From: Cellvibrio sp. KY-GH-1
Lineage (GTDB): Bacteria > Pseudomonadota > Gammaproteobacteria > Pseudomonadales > Cellvibrionaceae
Length of the DNA: 64,000 bases
Assembly (NCBI RefSeq): GCF_008806975.1
Contig: NZ_CP031728.1
Location: 4,175,501-4,239,500, forward strand
Direction of reading: 5' to 3'
Made by a program: the position numbers and the translations under genes. Positions 55,966 through 64,000 of the stretch are shown here, in pieces. Positions within the stretch are counted from its first letter, which is position 1, and each line of letters opens with the position of its first letter. A model generated the notes under the pieces. It was given only the letters and a program-made list of their open reading frames with translations. It did no database searches and was not told the DNA's origin.

Positions 55966-56532
55966 TTAATCGAGGCTGGAATTCTCTTGCGTAGATTTAG
56001 CTTCGCCAAGGTAATCATTTTTTAATTTCACATAATTATTGGCGGAGTAAGTAAAAAAGCTGCGCTCTGAATCTTTGAGCGGGCGAATTTGTTTTACTGG
56101 TGTACCCATGTACATGAAGCCCGATTCAAGGCGTTTGCCAGGTGGCACCAGTGACCCTGCGCCGATCACCACATCATCTTCCACTATGGCGCCGTCCAGA
56201 ATAGTCGAGCCAATACCAATCAATACGCGATTGCCAATAGTGCAACCATGCAGACATACCGAATGGCCCACAGTTACATCATCGCCAACCGTCAGTGGGT
56301 GGCCAGCCGGGTTGTAACTACTCGCGTGGGTGATGTGCAGCACCGAGCCATCTTGCACGCTGGTGCGCGCGCCTATACGGATGCGATGCATATCGCCGCG
56401 AATTACTACGCAGGGCCATACGGACGCGTCATCCCCCAGTTCCACATCGCCGATCACCACGGCGGATTCATCCACAAAAACCCGCTCGCCTAAACGCGGT
56501 GTATGACCTTGGAAACTTCTTATTGCGCCCAT
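55966..56532 (-). CDS. Gamma carbonic anhydrase family protein (YrdA-like)
   Basis: 188-residue left-handed beta-helix protein. Hexapeptide repeats from about 25 to 140 include VVIGDVELGDDASVWPCVVIRGDMHRIRIG-like rungs, and metal-candidate histidines occur in DMHRI, LHITHASSY and VGHSVCLHGC. Whether it hydrates CO2 or is an inactive homologue cannot be told from sequence. It is divergent from prlC, an arrangement (gamma-CA / prlC-yheV) conserved with pseudomonads. Confidence 0.94.
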   Translation of the reverse strand: MGAIRSFQGHTPRLGERVFVDESAVVIGDVELGDDASVWPCVVIRGDMHRIRIGARTSVQDGSVLHITHASSYNPAGHPLTVGDDVTVGHSVCLHGCTIGNRVLIGIGSTILDGAIVEDDVVIGAGSLVPPGKRLESGFMYMGTPVKQIRPLKDSERSFFTYSANNYVKLKNDYLGEAKSTQENSSLD

Positions 56533-56614
56533 AAATAATTCCTCGAAAACCCATACAATCTTGGGTGTATGATACGCGAAACCGCGTTTGATTTTCGCCT
56601 GACGGAGTTATTGC

Positions 56615-58690
56615 ATGACCAATCCCCTGCTTGCTGCTCATACCCTGCCCCCTTTTTCCTCCATTCGTGCCGAACAGGTAGAGCCAGCGGTGCGCCAGTT
56701 AATCGATGATGGCCGCGCCCAATTAAAATCCCTGCTGGAGGGGCTTTCCGTCCCTACCTGGAACAATCTGATTGCACCTATTGAAGATCAGGGCGATAAG
56801 TTGGATCAGGCTTGGGCGCCGGTCAGTCATTTGAATTCGGTAGCCAATAGCGATGAATTGCGCAAAGCCTATACCGAAAGCATCGCCTTACTGACTGATT
56901 ATTCAACCGAATTTAGTCAAAACGAAGCCTTATATCAGGCTTATCAGCAGCTTGCTGATAGTAGCGAATTTGCGCAGTTGTCCCAGGCGCAACAACAAAC
57001 TATCAGTAATGCGCTACGCGATTTTCGTTTGGGCGGTGTTGCGTTAAATGACGCCGATAAAAAACGTTTCGGTGAAATTCAAAAGCGTTTGTCAGAGTTG
57101 TCCACCCAATTTTCCAATAATGTCCTGGATGCAACCCAGGCTTGGTATAAACAATTTGATAATGCGGATGCGCTGGCGGGCTTGCCTGAATCGGCACTGG
57201 CACAAGCGGCACAGGCCGCCGCACAAAAAAACCTGCCGGGCTATGTGGTCACGCTCGATTTTCCCTCCTATTACGCCGTGATTATGTACGCGGATAATCG
57301 CGCATTGCGCGAAGAAATTTATACTGCTTATGTAACACGTGCATCAGCGGCCGGAAAAAAAGCGGACGGCTCTTCAGCGGCTGAATTTGATAATAGTGCG
57401 CTGATTGCTGAGACACTCGCGTTGCGTCATGAGTTGGCTCAACTGTTGGGTTTTGCGAATTATGCCGAGCGCTCGCTGGCCAGCAAAATGGCGGAATCAC
57501 CCGCGCAAGTATTGCAATTTTTGAATGAACTCGCGCAAAAATCCAAACCCTTTGCTGAGCGGGATTATGCTGAATTGTGTGCATTTGCCGCCGCGCAAGG
57601 CTGCGTGGATTTACAATCCTGGGACAGTACTTACTACAGCGAAAAATTGCGCGTAGAAAAATATTCGGTATCGCAGGAGGAATTACGCCCCTATTTTCCG
57701 GCGGAAAAAGTGATTTCTGGTATGTTTGAGGTGGTGCAACGTTTGTTCGGTATTCAAGTACAACAAATCGCTGAATTTGATACTTATCATCCGGATGTGC
57801 GCTTTTTTCATATCGAAAAAAATGGCAAACAGGTTGCGAGTTTTTACCTCGACCTGTTTGCACGCGACAAGAAAAAAGGCGGTGCCTGGATGGCGGATTG
57901 CCGCGTGCGACGTAAAACATCCACCGGGTTACAATTGCCCGTTGCTTTTTTAACCTGCAACTTTACTCCACCGGTGGGTGAAACTCCGTCGCTATTAACC
58001 CACGATGAAGTGACCACCTTGTTTCATGAATTTGGTCATGGCTTACACCATATGCTTACGCAAATTGATGTGGCGGCCGTAAGCGGTATTAATGGTGTAG
58101 CCTGGGACGCGGTGGAACTGCCTAGTCAATTTATGGAGAACTGGTGTTGGGAGTCAGAGGCAATTCCATTGATTTCTGGCCACTATCAAACTGGCGAGCC
58201 ATTACCGCAACGCTTGCTGGATAAGATGCTCGCTGCTAAAAATTTCCAATCCGGTTTGCAAATGATTCGCCAGTTGGAATTTTCGCTATTCGATTTCCGC
58301 TTGCACGCGGAATACAACACGGCCGCGCCAAAATCTGCACAGCAGGTGTTAAATGAAGTTCGCGATCTGGTTGCGGTGATCAGGCCGCCGGTGTTCAATC
58401 GTTTTGAAAACAGTTTTAGCCATATTTTTGCTGGCGGTTATGCAGCGGGTTACTACAGCTATAAGTGGGCAGAGGTCTTATCGGCTGATGCTTATTCGCG
58501 CTTTGAAGAGGAAGGTATTTTTAATGCGCAAACAGGTGCAAGTTTTCTTCAGGAAATCCTGCAGCAGGGTGGCAGTCGTGCGCCCATGGAATTGTTTAAA
58601 AATTTCCGTGGACGCGAGCCGCAAATCGATGCACTCCTGCGCCACTCGGGTATCGCGCCCGCTAACACTTCAGCGGAGGTGGCAGCCTGA
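56615..58690 (+). CDS. prlC: Oligopeptidase A (M3 family)
   Basis: Cytoplasmic zinc endopeptidase that degrades signal peptides and short peptides. 691 residues, with the active site H471-E472-F-G-H475 in LFHEFGHGLHHML, and the downstream AGGYAAGYYSYKWAEVL and ELPSQFMENW segments that position the third ligand and substrate. Standard length. Its stop codon overlaps the yheV start (TGATG), so the two are translationally coupled. Confidence 0.97.
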   Translation: MTNPLLAAHTLPPFSSIRAEQVEPAVRQLIDDGRAQLKSLLEGLSVPTWNNLIAPIEDQGDKLDQAWAPVSHLNSVANSDELRKAYTESIALLTDYSTEFSQNEALYQAYQQLADSSEFAQLSQAQQQTISNALRDFRLGGVALNDADKKRFGEIQKRLSELSTQFSNNVLDATQAWYKQFDNADALAGLPESALAQAAQAAAQKNLPGYVVTLDFPSYYAVIMYADNRALREEIYTAYVTRASAAGKKADGSSAAEFDNSALIAETLALRHELAQLLGFANYAERSLASKMAESPAQVLQFLNELAQKSKPFAERDYAELCAFAAAQGCVDLQSWDSTYYSEKLRVEKYSVSQEELRPYFPAEKVISGMFEVVQRLFGIQVQQIAEFDTYHPDVRFFHIEKNGKQVASFYLDLFARDKKKGGAWMADCRVRRKTSTGLQLPVAFLTCNFTPPVGETPSLLTHDEVTTLFHEFGHGLHHMLTQIDVAAVSGINGVAWDAVELPSQFMENWCWESEAIPLISGHYQTGEPLPQRLLDKMLAAKNFQSGLQMIRQLEFSLFDFRLHAEYNTAAPKSAQQVLNEVRDLVAVIRPPVFNRFENSFSHIFAGGYAAGYYSYKWAEVLSADAYSRFEEEGIFNAQTGASFLQEILQQGGSRAPMELFKNFRGREPQIDALLRHSGIAPANTSAEVAA

Positions 58691-58941
58691 TGGTCTATAG
58701 CAGCAAACGCCGGTTTGTCGCGGGTGCCGTATGCCCGCGCTGCTCGGAGATGGATAAACTGGTGGTCTACAGCGAGGATGGCAAAGATTACCGCGAGTGT
58801 GTTGCTTGCGGTTACAAGGATGAAATGCACTTCAAGCCGGTAGCGCGCGAACTGGAAACCCGGGTCAACCAAACTGAAGAAGACAAGCGCGACGCAGTCC
58901 AGGTTATCAATATCCTGCCCTTTAAATCGCCCGATCAATGA
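58690..58941 (+). CDS. yheV: YheV-like zinc ribbon protein
   Basis: 83-residue protein with two Cys pairs (AVCPRCSEMD and ECVACGYKDE) forming a predicted zinc ribbon. It follows prlC, sharing the TGATG overlap, the usual arrangement. Function unknown; the tight coupling suggests a supporting role to PrlC. The C-terminal tail is acidic. Confidence 0.93.
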   Translation: MVYSSKRRFVAGAVCPRCSEMDKLVVYSEDGKDYRECVACGYKDEMHFKPVARELETRVNQTEEDKRDAVQVINILPFKSPDQ

Positions 58942-59424
58942 TCGGGTGAGCTTTGCTCCCGCAAAAAGCATTAATAAAAGTGTTTTTATTAATGGAAAAT
59001 AATTCTAAGTGATGCCCCCCAGTCTTCTATAGTCCATTGGGGAAAGCATTTTTCCTGCTAATTCCTGTTTCGCTAATAAAAGTGTGTTTCCTTGCTGCTA
59101 CTGCTGGCTGATTTTTGTGCCAATGTGTGGTGTTGAGTAACAGTCTCTCTAAATAGTTTTGGCTGCCGTCTCAATTTCTTGTAGTCAATCTGAACATATG
59201 ATACTTGTATCCAACAATGCCAGTTGCGGGCTATGTCTCATTCAGAATCACAATAACAGCAACTGGTAAGTGTGGAGGCAGGCGACAAGGCCTGGTGTGA
59301 CCTGTTCATCTTGCTAACAAGGTGATAACCAAATTCTCATCTCACCCAACGTGAGAGCGGATTTGGTTTATGCGTTAACCATAAAAAAATCCTGAGCATA
59401 ATTAATCCAATTAAGGAGAGCTCC
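58942..59424 (+). promoter_or_regulatory. Long structured leader/promoter region of the TonB receptor gene
   Basis: About 480 nt without a gene. Direct observations: a hairpin over the yheV stop (CCCGATCA/TGATCGGG); a perfect 11-bp dyad CATTAATAAAA-GTGT-TTTTATTAATG at 58969-58994; a repeat of TAATAAAAGTGT at 58972 and 59074; a dyad GATACTTGTATC at 59200; an inverted pair CCAGTTGC/GCAACTGG at 59220 and 59259; and a composite hairpin at 59327-59368. The ribosome-binding site AAGGAG is 5-6 nt before the ATG. This density of structure is unusual for a promoter region and suggests regulation of the receptor. Confidence 0.6.
59327..59368 (+). other. Composite hairpin in the TonB receptor leader
   Basis: Outer stem AACCAAAT/ATTTGGTT and inner stem TCTCAC/GTGAGA around a CCAAC loop, with small asymmetric bulges, 56 nt before the start codon. 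It could be an RNA regulatory element or a protein operator; only pairing is seen here. Confidence 0.5.
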
Positions 59425-62400
59425 ATGAGTAGAAAAGTCAGTTTCAATAAAACCATGCTGGCCACAGTTATTGCTTCATCGGCGTTGAGCGGCTTTGCTT
59501 TCGCGCAAGACGATGGTTCGGTTGAAGAGGTAATGGTGACTGGTATTCGTGCGTCTTTAGAGCGTGCGATGGATGTAAAACGTAATTCTTCGGGTGTCGT
59601 AGACGCGATTAGCGCTGAAGACATGGGTAAATTCCCGGATACCAACCTTGCAGAATCTCTGCAGCGTATCACCGGCGTTTCTATTGACCGTAACAACGGT
59701 GAAGGCTCGCGCATCACTGTTCGTGGTTTTGGTCCCGACTACAACATGGTGACTCTGAACGGAAGAACTATGCCAACTGGCAGTGCCTACGGTGGTAGTT
59801 CAGGTGCAGACTCACAAACTCGCGGCGGTAACTCGCGCGCATTTGACTTCGCAAACTTGGCCTCCGAATCTGTTTCGGGCGTAGAAGTTTTCAAAACAGG
59901 TAAAGCAAACGTCGCTGCAGGCGGCATGGGTGCGTCTGTAAACATTAAAACTGCTCGTCCACTGGACACTGCTGGTTTTAAAGCCACTGTGGGTGGTAAA
60001 GCAGTGATGGATACCACCAACCGTACTGGTGACGATATAACTCCGGAAGTATCAGGCTTGGTGAGCTGGGCGGATGATTCTGAAATGTTTGGCGTTTCAT
60101 TGAGCGCAAGTTATCAAGAGCGTGATTCTGGTTTTACCGGTGCGACAGTTAACGACTGGCGTGTGGCTGAGTGGGGCGGTGGTGATTCAGCAACGATTTA
60201 TGATCGTCCTGCGTCTGCAGCAATTTTCCAAAACGAGCCAGAAGTCGGCCAACTTTATTCTCGTCCAAACGACATTCGCTACGCGTTCTCTGATCAGCAA
60301 CGTGAGCGCACCAACGCGCAGTTAACTTTGCAATTCAGACCAATTGAAGATCTGACGGCAACTCTGGACTACACATTCGCTGAGAACAGCAGAACCGAGA
60401 ATCGTGGGGAAGTAACTACCTGGGTTCAAAACGGTGGAAACCTGACGTTTGTAGAGTTTGATAACTCTGCGATTGCAACCCCAAAAATTATTCGTGAAAG
60501 CTATAACGGTACTCGTGACGTAGGTTTCTCGCAGCAGTATCGCGCGCAAGACGACACTTTGGATTCTATTGGTCTGAATGTTGACTGGGCTGTTAACGAT
60601 CAGTTGACCGTAAATGTAGACCTGCATGATTCAGAGCTTGAAAGTATTCCTAAAGGTCCAGGTTACGCTGGTGAATTGGATGTGGGCGTTGGCGCACCCA
60701 TCAAAACTGGCGCATCCTGGGAGTTTGCGGGTAGAGATTTACCAAGCTGGACTCACACCCTGGATGACAGCATCGTCAGTAATGGCAACGGTGCGTTGGA
60801 AGAAGGTGACCTGAGCTCTTCAGTAATGCGCGTATTCTCTGCTGAACAATTGTCCGATGTAACTCAAGCGAAAGTGGATGCGTCCTGGAAGTTTGACGAA
60901 GGTCGTTTTGACTTTGGTATCGAGCGTCGCGAGATGGGTTCAAACACCATCAGCTACAACGGTAACAACAACCAAGTGTTAGGTGGTTGGGGTGCATCTG
61001 CGCCTGGTGAGTTCCCCGCTGGCTCGTTCGAGGAATTTAATGTTGCTGGTGAGTTCGATGACTTCAATACTGGTAGCTCACCTGCAATTGGCTTCCGTGC
61101 TGATGCTCGTGATCTTGCCAATTTCCTTGTTAGCCACTACAACGGGCCACAAAAAGCCTATATCGGTGTTGAAGATACTCAACTGGGTGGCGTTCGCAAC
61201 AGCAAGAGCAACAACGACATTCAGGAAGACACTGATGCTTTCTATGTACAATTAAGCACCCCGGGTAAGCTGGGTGGTTTCGAAGTTGAAGTATTGACTG
61301 GCTTGCGTTACGAAGACACCAAACAAGTGTCGTCGTCTGATACCCCGCTCATGGATTACTTCGTGTGGAACTCTGATAACGACTTCACTCGTGTAGATCG
61401 CGCCGCTGGAGTGACCACTTCATTCACCAACAGCTACGATGCGTTGCTGCCTAACCTGGACGTAGCGGTTAAGTTAACTGATGATTTGGTGACTCGCTTC
61501 TCCTTTAGCAAAACTATTGCGCGCGCTGGTCTTGGTCAATTGGGGGCTGCGGTAGGTGGTTGGTCGATCAACGGTTCAAGCTTGAACGAAGGTACTTCAG
61601 TTCGCGCAACCGGTAACAACCCAATGTTGAAGCCGCTTGAGTCAAGCAACTTCGACTTGTCAGTTGAGTGGTACTTCGATGAGGCGAGCTATGCATCTGC
61701 TGGCATATTCGAGAAGCGCGTAATTAACTTCATTGGCCAAGAAGACGTAGTTCGTACTTTTGATGGGATTCGTGACCAAACCGCTGGCCCACGCGCTCAA
61801 GCTGCAAGACTTGCGCTGCAAAGTGAGGGTCTAACGGTTGATAACGGCAACCTCTATGCAATGATGGCAATTCTGCGTGACCCAGTGAGATTCCCGAATG
61901 GTGCGGCTGACTTCACTGAAGACTTGGTGCAAGAGTTAGGTGAAAACTGTACGGCGGCAGCTTGTGATTTCTATCCGACTTCAGAAGACCCGTTAATGGA
62001 ATTCACCATGAGCAGCCCGGTGAACAACAAAGAAGCGAAAATCTACGGTGCTGAGTTTGCAGCGCAGCACTTCTTTGGCGAAACCGGCTTTGGTGTAATG
62101 GCTAACTACACCATTGTAAGAGGTGATGTGAAGTTCGATAACATGGATATTTCAGCTAACCAATTTGCTCTGCTGGGTCTCAGCGATACTGCAAACTTGG
62201 TGTTGATGTACGATAACTATGATATCGAAGCACGTCTGGCTTACAACTGGCGCGATGAGTTCCTCAACAGAACTAACGCGGGTTCCAATAACCCAGGCTA
62301 CATTGAAGCTTACTCACAAATTGACATGAACGTGACTTATCACCTGACTGAAAGTTTGGATGTGTCTCTCGAAGGTATCAACGTAACCGGAGAAGATCGT

Positions 62401-62487
62401 CGTGAGCATGCGCGCAACAAAGACATGTTGTGGGGCTTGGATGACTTGGGTGCTCGTTATCAAGTGGGTGTTCGTTACACCTTCTAA
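59425..62487 (+). CDS. TonB-dependent receptor (carbohydrate/oligosaccharide type)
   Basis: 1020-residue outer-membrane receptor energised by TonB-ExbBD. Signal peptide MSRKVSFNKTMLATVIASSALSGFAFA, TonB box about 31-39 (SVEEVMVTG), plug about 40-185 (DMGKFPDTNLAESLQRITGVSIDR, ITVRGFGPDYNMVTLNGRTMP), then a 22-strand-type barrel ending in Phe (LGARYQVGVRYTF). It fits the large proteobacterial group linked to polysaccharide uptake in Caulobacter, Xanthomonas and Cellvibrio. SapC and a cupin-like protein follow, the usual companion genes. Substrate unknown. Confidence 0.95.
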   Translation: MSRKVSFNKTMLATVIASSALSGFAFAQDDGSVEEVMVTGIRASLERAMDVKRNSSGVVDAISAEDMGKFPDTNLAESLQRITGVSIDRNNGEGSRITVRGFGPDYNMVTLNGRTMPTGSAYGGSSGADSQTRGGNSRAFDFANLASESVSGVEVFKTGKANVAAGGMGASVNIKTARPLDTAGFKATVGGKAVMDTTNRTGDDITPEVSGLVSWADDSEMFGVSLSASYQERDSGFTGATVNDWRVAEWGGGDSATIYDRPASAAIFQNEPEVGQLYSRPNDIRYAFSDQQRERTNAQLTLQFRPIEDLTATLDYTFAENSRTENRGEVTTWVQNGGNLTFVEFDNSAIATPKIIRESYNGTRDVGFSQQYRAQDDTLDSIGLNVDWAVNDQLTVNVDLHDSELESIPKGPGYAGELDVGVGAPIKTGASWEFAGRDLPSWTHTLDDSIVSNGNGALEEGDLSSSVMRVFSAEQLSDVTQAKVDASWKFDEGRFDFGIERREMGSNTISYNGNNNQVLGGWGASAPGEFPAGSFEEFNVAGEFDDFNTGSSPAIGFRADARDLANFLVSHYNGPQKAYIGVEDTQLGGVRNSKSNNDIQEDTDAFYVQLSTPGKLGGFEVEVLTGLRYEDTKQVSSSDTPLMDYFVWNSDNDFTRVDRAAGVTTSFTNSYDALLPNLDVAVKLTDDLVTRFSFSKTIARAGLGQLGAAVGGWSINGSSLNEGTSVRATGNNPMLKPLESSNFDLSVEWYFDEASYASAGIFEKRVINFIGQEDVVRTFDGIRDQTAGPRAQAARLALQSEGLTVDNGNLYAMMAILRDPVRFPNGAADFTEDLVQELGENCTAAACDFYPTSEDPLMEFTMSSPVNNKEAKIYGAEFAAQHFFGETGFGVMANYTIVRGDVKFDNMDISANQFALLGLSDTANLVLMYDNYDIEARLAYNWRDEFLNRTNAGSNNPGYIEAYSQIDMNVTYHLTESLDVSLEGINVTGEDRREHARNKDMLWGLDDLGARYQVGVRYTF

Positions 62488-62510
62488 TAACTTTCTGCAG
62501 GTTATTGCTT

Positions 62511-62543
62511 GAAAAAAAGAGTCGCTTAGGCGGCTCTTTTTTG
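62511..62543 (+). terminator. Intrinsic terminator after the TonB receptor gene
   Basis: Stem AAAAAAGAGTCGC / GCGGCTCTTTTTT (one G-T pair) with a TTAG loop and a T6 GTTTT tail. The sapC gene starts about 45 nt later, so it needs read-through or its own promoter. Confidence 0.85.
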
Positions 62544-62586
62544 TTTTACTGGAGCCAATATTTGGCAGAGATTGATGGTGATCAAT

Positions 62587-63342
62587 ATGCAAAAAATAGA
62601 AACATTAAATAATATCGCGCACGAGCATGTGCAGGTTAATCCCCGCTACTCTGCAGAGCTGGGTGATAATGTGGCCAGCACGTTTACCTACGTTACTGAA
62701 TTCGCCGATGTACAAAAAGAATACCCCATTTTATTACGCAAAAACCTGGAGACAGGTGAGTACCAAGCATTGGTGCTTTTTGGCTTCGAAAAAGAAGAGA
62801 ATTTATTTTTAACCGATATTGATCCGACGCGACAAAAGAATCTGGGGTGGAGCGCCGAATATGTTCCTGCGGTGATGGCGCGAGGTCCTTTTTCAATTGG
62901 ATTGCATCGTGAATTGGTTGACGGAGCTGAGCGACACCACCCCATGGTTCATATTGATATGAATCACCCCAAAGTGGTTTCAGAAGCAGGGTATAAGCTG
63001 TTTTTGGATGGCGGTGGGAATAGTACTTATTTAAATCAGGTTTCCAAGACACTGGAAATCATCAATGACGGCATAGCGCTGAATAAGAAAATGTTCGATA
63101 TTTTTTCCCGGCACGAGTTATTAGAATCTGTAGTGCTGGATATCGAATTCCAAAATCAGAATAAATTAAAAATGAGCGGATTTGAAACAGTTAGTTTAAA
63201 AAGACTGGCTGATCTTGATGGTACGGCCTTGGAAGAATTAAACAGGTCTGGCTTTCTGCAGTCCGCATATTTCATTGCTGCTTCCCTCTCAAATGTTAGA
63301 AAACTAATTGATTGGAAAAATCGCAAGTTGTTACGCAGTTGA
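62587..63342 (+). CDS. SapC family protein
   Basis: 251-residue cytoplasmic protein of the SapC group that accompanies TonB receptors in Caulobacter-like carbohydrate loci. The N-terminal MQKIETLNNIAHEHVQVNPR and the central EYPILLRKNLETGEYQALVLFGFEKEENLFL are typical. Starts at ATG 62587; ATG 62575 is a possible alternative (its context AGAG is weak). Its role is not settled; a link to surface-layer or receptor handling has been proposed in relatives. The next gene overlaps its Shine-Dalgarno region directly. Confidence 0.86.
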   Translation: MQKIETLNNIAHEHVQVNPRYSAELGDNVASTFTYVTEFADVQKEYPILLRKNLETGEYQALVLFGFEKEENLFLTDIDPTRQKNLGWSAEYVPAVMARGPFSIGLHRELVDGAERHHPMVHIDMNHPKVVSEAGYKLFLDGGGNSTYLNQVSKTLEIINDGIALNKKMFDIFSRHELLESVVLDIEFQNQNKLKMSGFETVSLKRLADLDGTALEELNRSGFLQSAYFIAASLSNVRKLIDWKNRKLLRS

Positions 63343-63350
63343 GGTGACAG

Positions 63351-64000
63351 TTGATTAACGCTAAGCCAATAGAAATATTACACGGTGTACGCCCAGACGC
63401 CATACCGGCGGAAATTATAGCTGCCGCTGAGCCGGTGGTGCTAAAACAAGTGGTAGGCAATTGGCCCTTGGTTAATGCGGGGCGAGTTTCCGATCAGGAG
63501 TCTGCGAGCTATGTAAAAAAATTTTACAACGGTGGCTCGACCATCGTTTGCAAAATTCCACCCCAAAATAATGGAAGAATGTTTTACAACAATAATTGTA
63601 CAACCCTCGACTACGAAAGCTTTAAGGGGCGTATTGATGACACGCTGGATGCTATATTGGCAGGCGCTGGCAAGGTTGAGGCGCCCGCTTATTACATTGC
63701 GTCAAACATAATAGATACCCACTTACCGGGATTGCGCGCGGAAAATGATTTAGTCATTCCCAGAGTCAAACATCCAGAGGCGATGACTGAGCGGGTTAGC
63801 ATTTGGATTGGCGGAGCCACAACGGCGACATGTCATTTTGATGCATTGGACAATATCGCTTGCTGTGTGGCTGGTAAACGCAAATTCACCTTATTTCCTC
63901 CCAATCAGGTCAGCAATTTATACCCGGGTCCATTAGATCCCACGCCGGGTGGTCAGGTAATTAGTCTGGTTGATTTTAAAAACCCGGATTTCGAAAAGTT
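63351..64000 (+). CDS. Cupin-like (JmjC-type) protein, 3'-truncated by the window edge, TTG start
   Basis: Frame open from TTG 63351 to the window end (216 codons), beginning 8 nt after the sapC stop. An in-frame TGA at 63345-63347 excludes a start further left, no ATG follows for over 200 nt, and GAGGTG sits 5 nt before the TTG, so TTG is the start. The product has VVLKQVVGNWPLV near the N terminus and TCHFDALDNIACCVAGKRKFTLFPP, the H-x-D iron ligand motif of cupin_8/JmjC-like oxygenases. These proteins are the usual third member of TonB receptor-SapC-cupin-Trp halogenase clusters; a halogenase may follow beyond the window. Confidence 0.88.
   Translation, partial: MINAKPIEILHGVRPDAIPAEIIAAAEPVVLKQVVGNWPLVNAGRVSDQESASYVKKFYNGGSTIVCKIPPQNNGRMFYNNNCTTLDYESFKGRIDDTLDAILAGAGKVEAPAYYIASNIIDTHLPGLRAENDLVIPRVKHPEAMTERVSIWIGGATTATCHFDALDNIACCVAGKRKFTLFPPNQVSNLYPGPLDPTPGGQVISLVDFKNPDFEK

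Overview
The window reads as chromosomal DNA of a gammaproteobacterium close to Cellvibrio (Cellvibrionaceae). Core genes follow Pseudomonas-type order: hisBHAF; gpmI/envC/ctpA/yibQ; yibN-grxC-secB; gmk-rpoZ-spoT-ridA; trkA-rsmB-fmt-def / lysM-dprA-tsaC / hemF-aroE; gamma-carbonic anhydrase / prlC-yheV. Scattered among them are plant-cell-wall degradation genes in typical Cellvibrio style: a PL11 rhamnogalacturonan lyase with a poly-serine linker and a CBM2, a lipoprotein GH9 cellulase with a CBM6, and a large TonB-dependent receptor followed by SapC and a cupin-like protein. The genus call is inference from architecture and gene order; no 16S rRNA gene is present.

Layout. 1-6.3 kb: end of an HU gene, a dicarboxylate/amino-acid symporter, two hypothetical genes on the minus strand, and hisB-hisH-hisA-hisF with a REP-like palindrome between hisH and hisA. 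6.3-13.7 kb: a small DUF6316-like gene and the leftward gpmI, envC, ctpA, yibQ set, then rightward yibN-grxC-secB. 13.7-22.6 kb: ppx (right) and ppk (left) flank a DMT transporter, a predicted secreted zinc peptidase and rgl11A. 22.8-28.6 kb: an accessory block with a RoxA/MauG-like di-heme protein, a secreted serine beta-lactamase-fold hydrolase, a CPBP membrane protease, a small exported protein and a nucleoside deaminase. 28.7-36.3 kb: uvrD, an orphan membrane-anchored TRAP-type binding protein, a tiny HTH protein, gmk, rpoZ, spoT and ridA. 36.4-44.8 kb (minus strand): lpdA, the GH9 cellulase, trkA, rsmB, fmt and def. 44.9-50.2 kb (plus): lysM protein, dprA, tsaC, hemF, aroE and a YqaA-like membrane protein. 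50.3-52.9 kb: an SGNH + MBOAT pair, probably a polysaccharide O-acetylation module. 52.9-58.9 kb: a lysR gene divergent from doxX-pirin, then FAH hydrolase, gamma-carbonic anhydrase, prlC and yheV. 59-64 kb: a long structured leader, the TonB receptor, SapC and a truncated JmjC/cupin-like gene that starts at TTG and runs off the window.

How the genes work together. Most of the window is housekeeping: histidine synthesis, septal wall remodelling, translation initiator processing, stringent response and polyphosphate turnover. The accessory genes sit as insertions between conserved core neighbours. The most useful leads are regulatory and contextual: an exact mirrored 14-mer in the lysR-doxX intergenic region, a LacI-type palindrome upstream of rgl11A, two dyads upstream of the GH9 gene, the structured leader of the TonB receptor, and the uncharacterised redox/hydrolase block at 22.8-28.1 kb. 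I found no phage, insertion sequence, CRISPR array, tRNA or rRNA. All family calls were made by eye and no database search was run.
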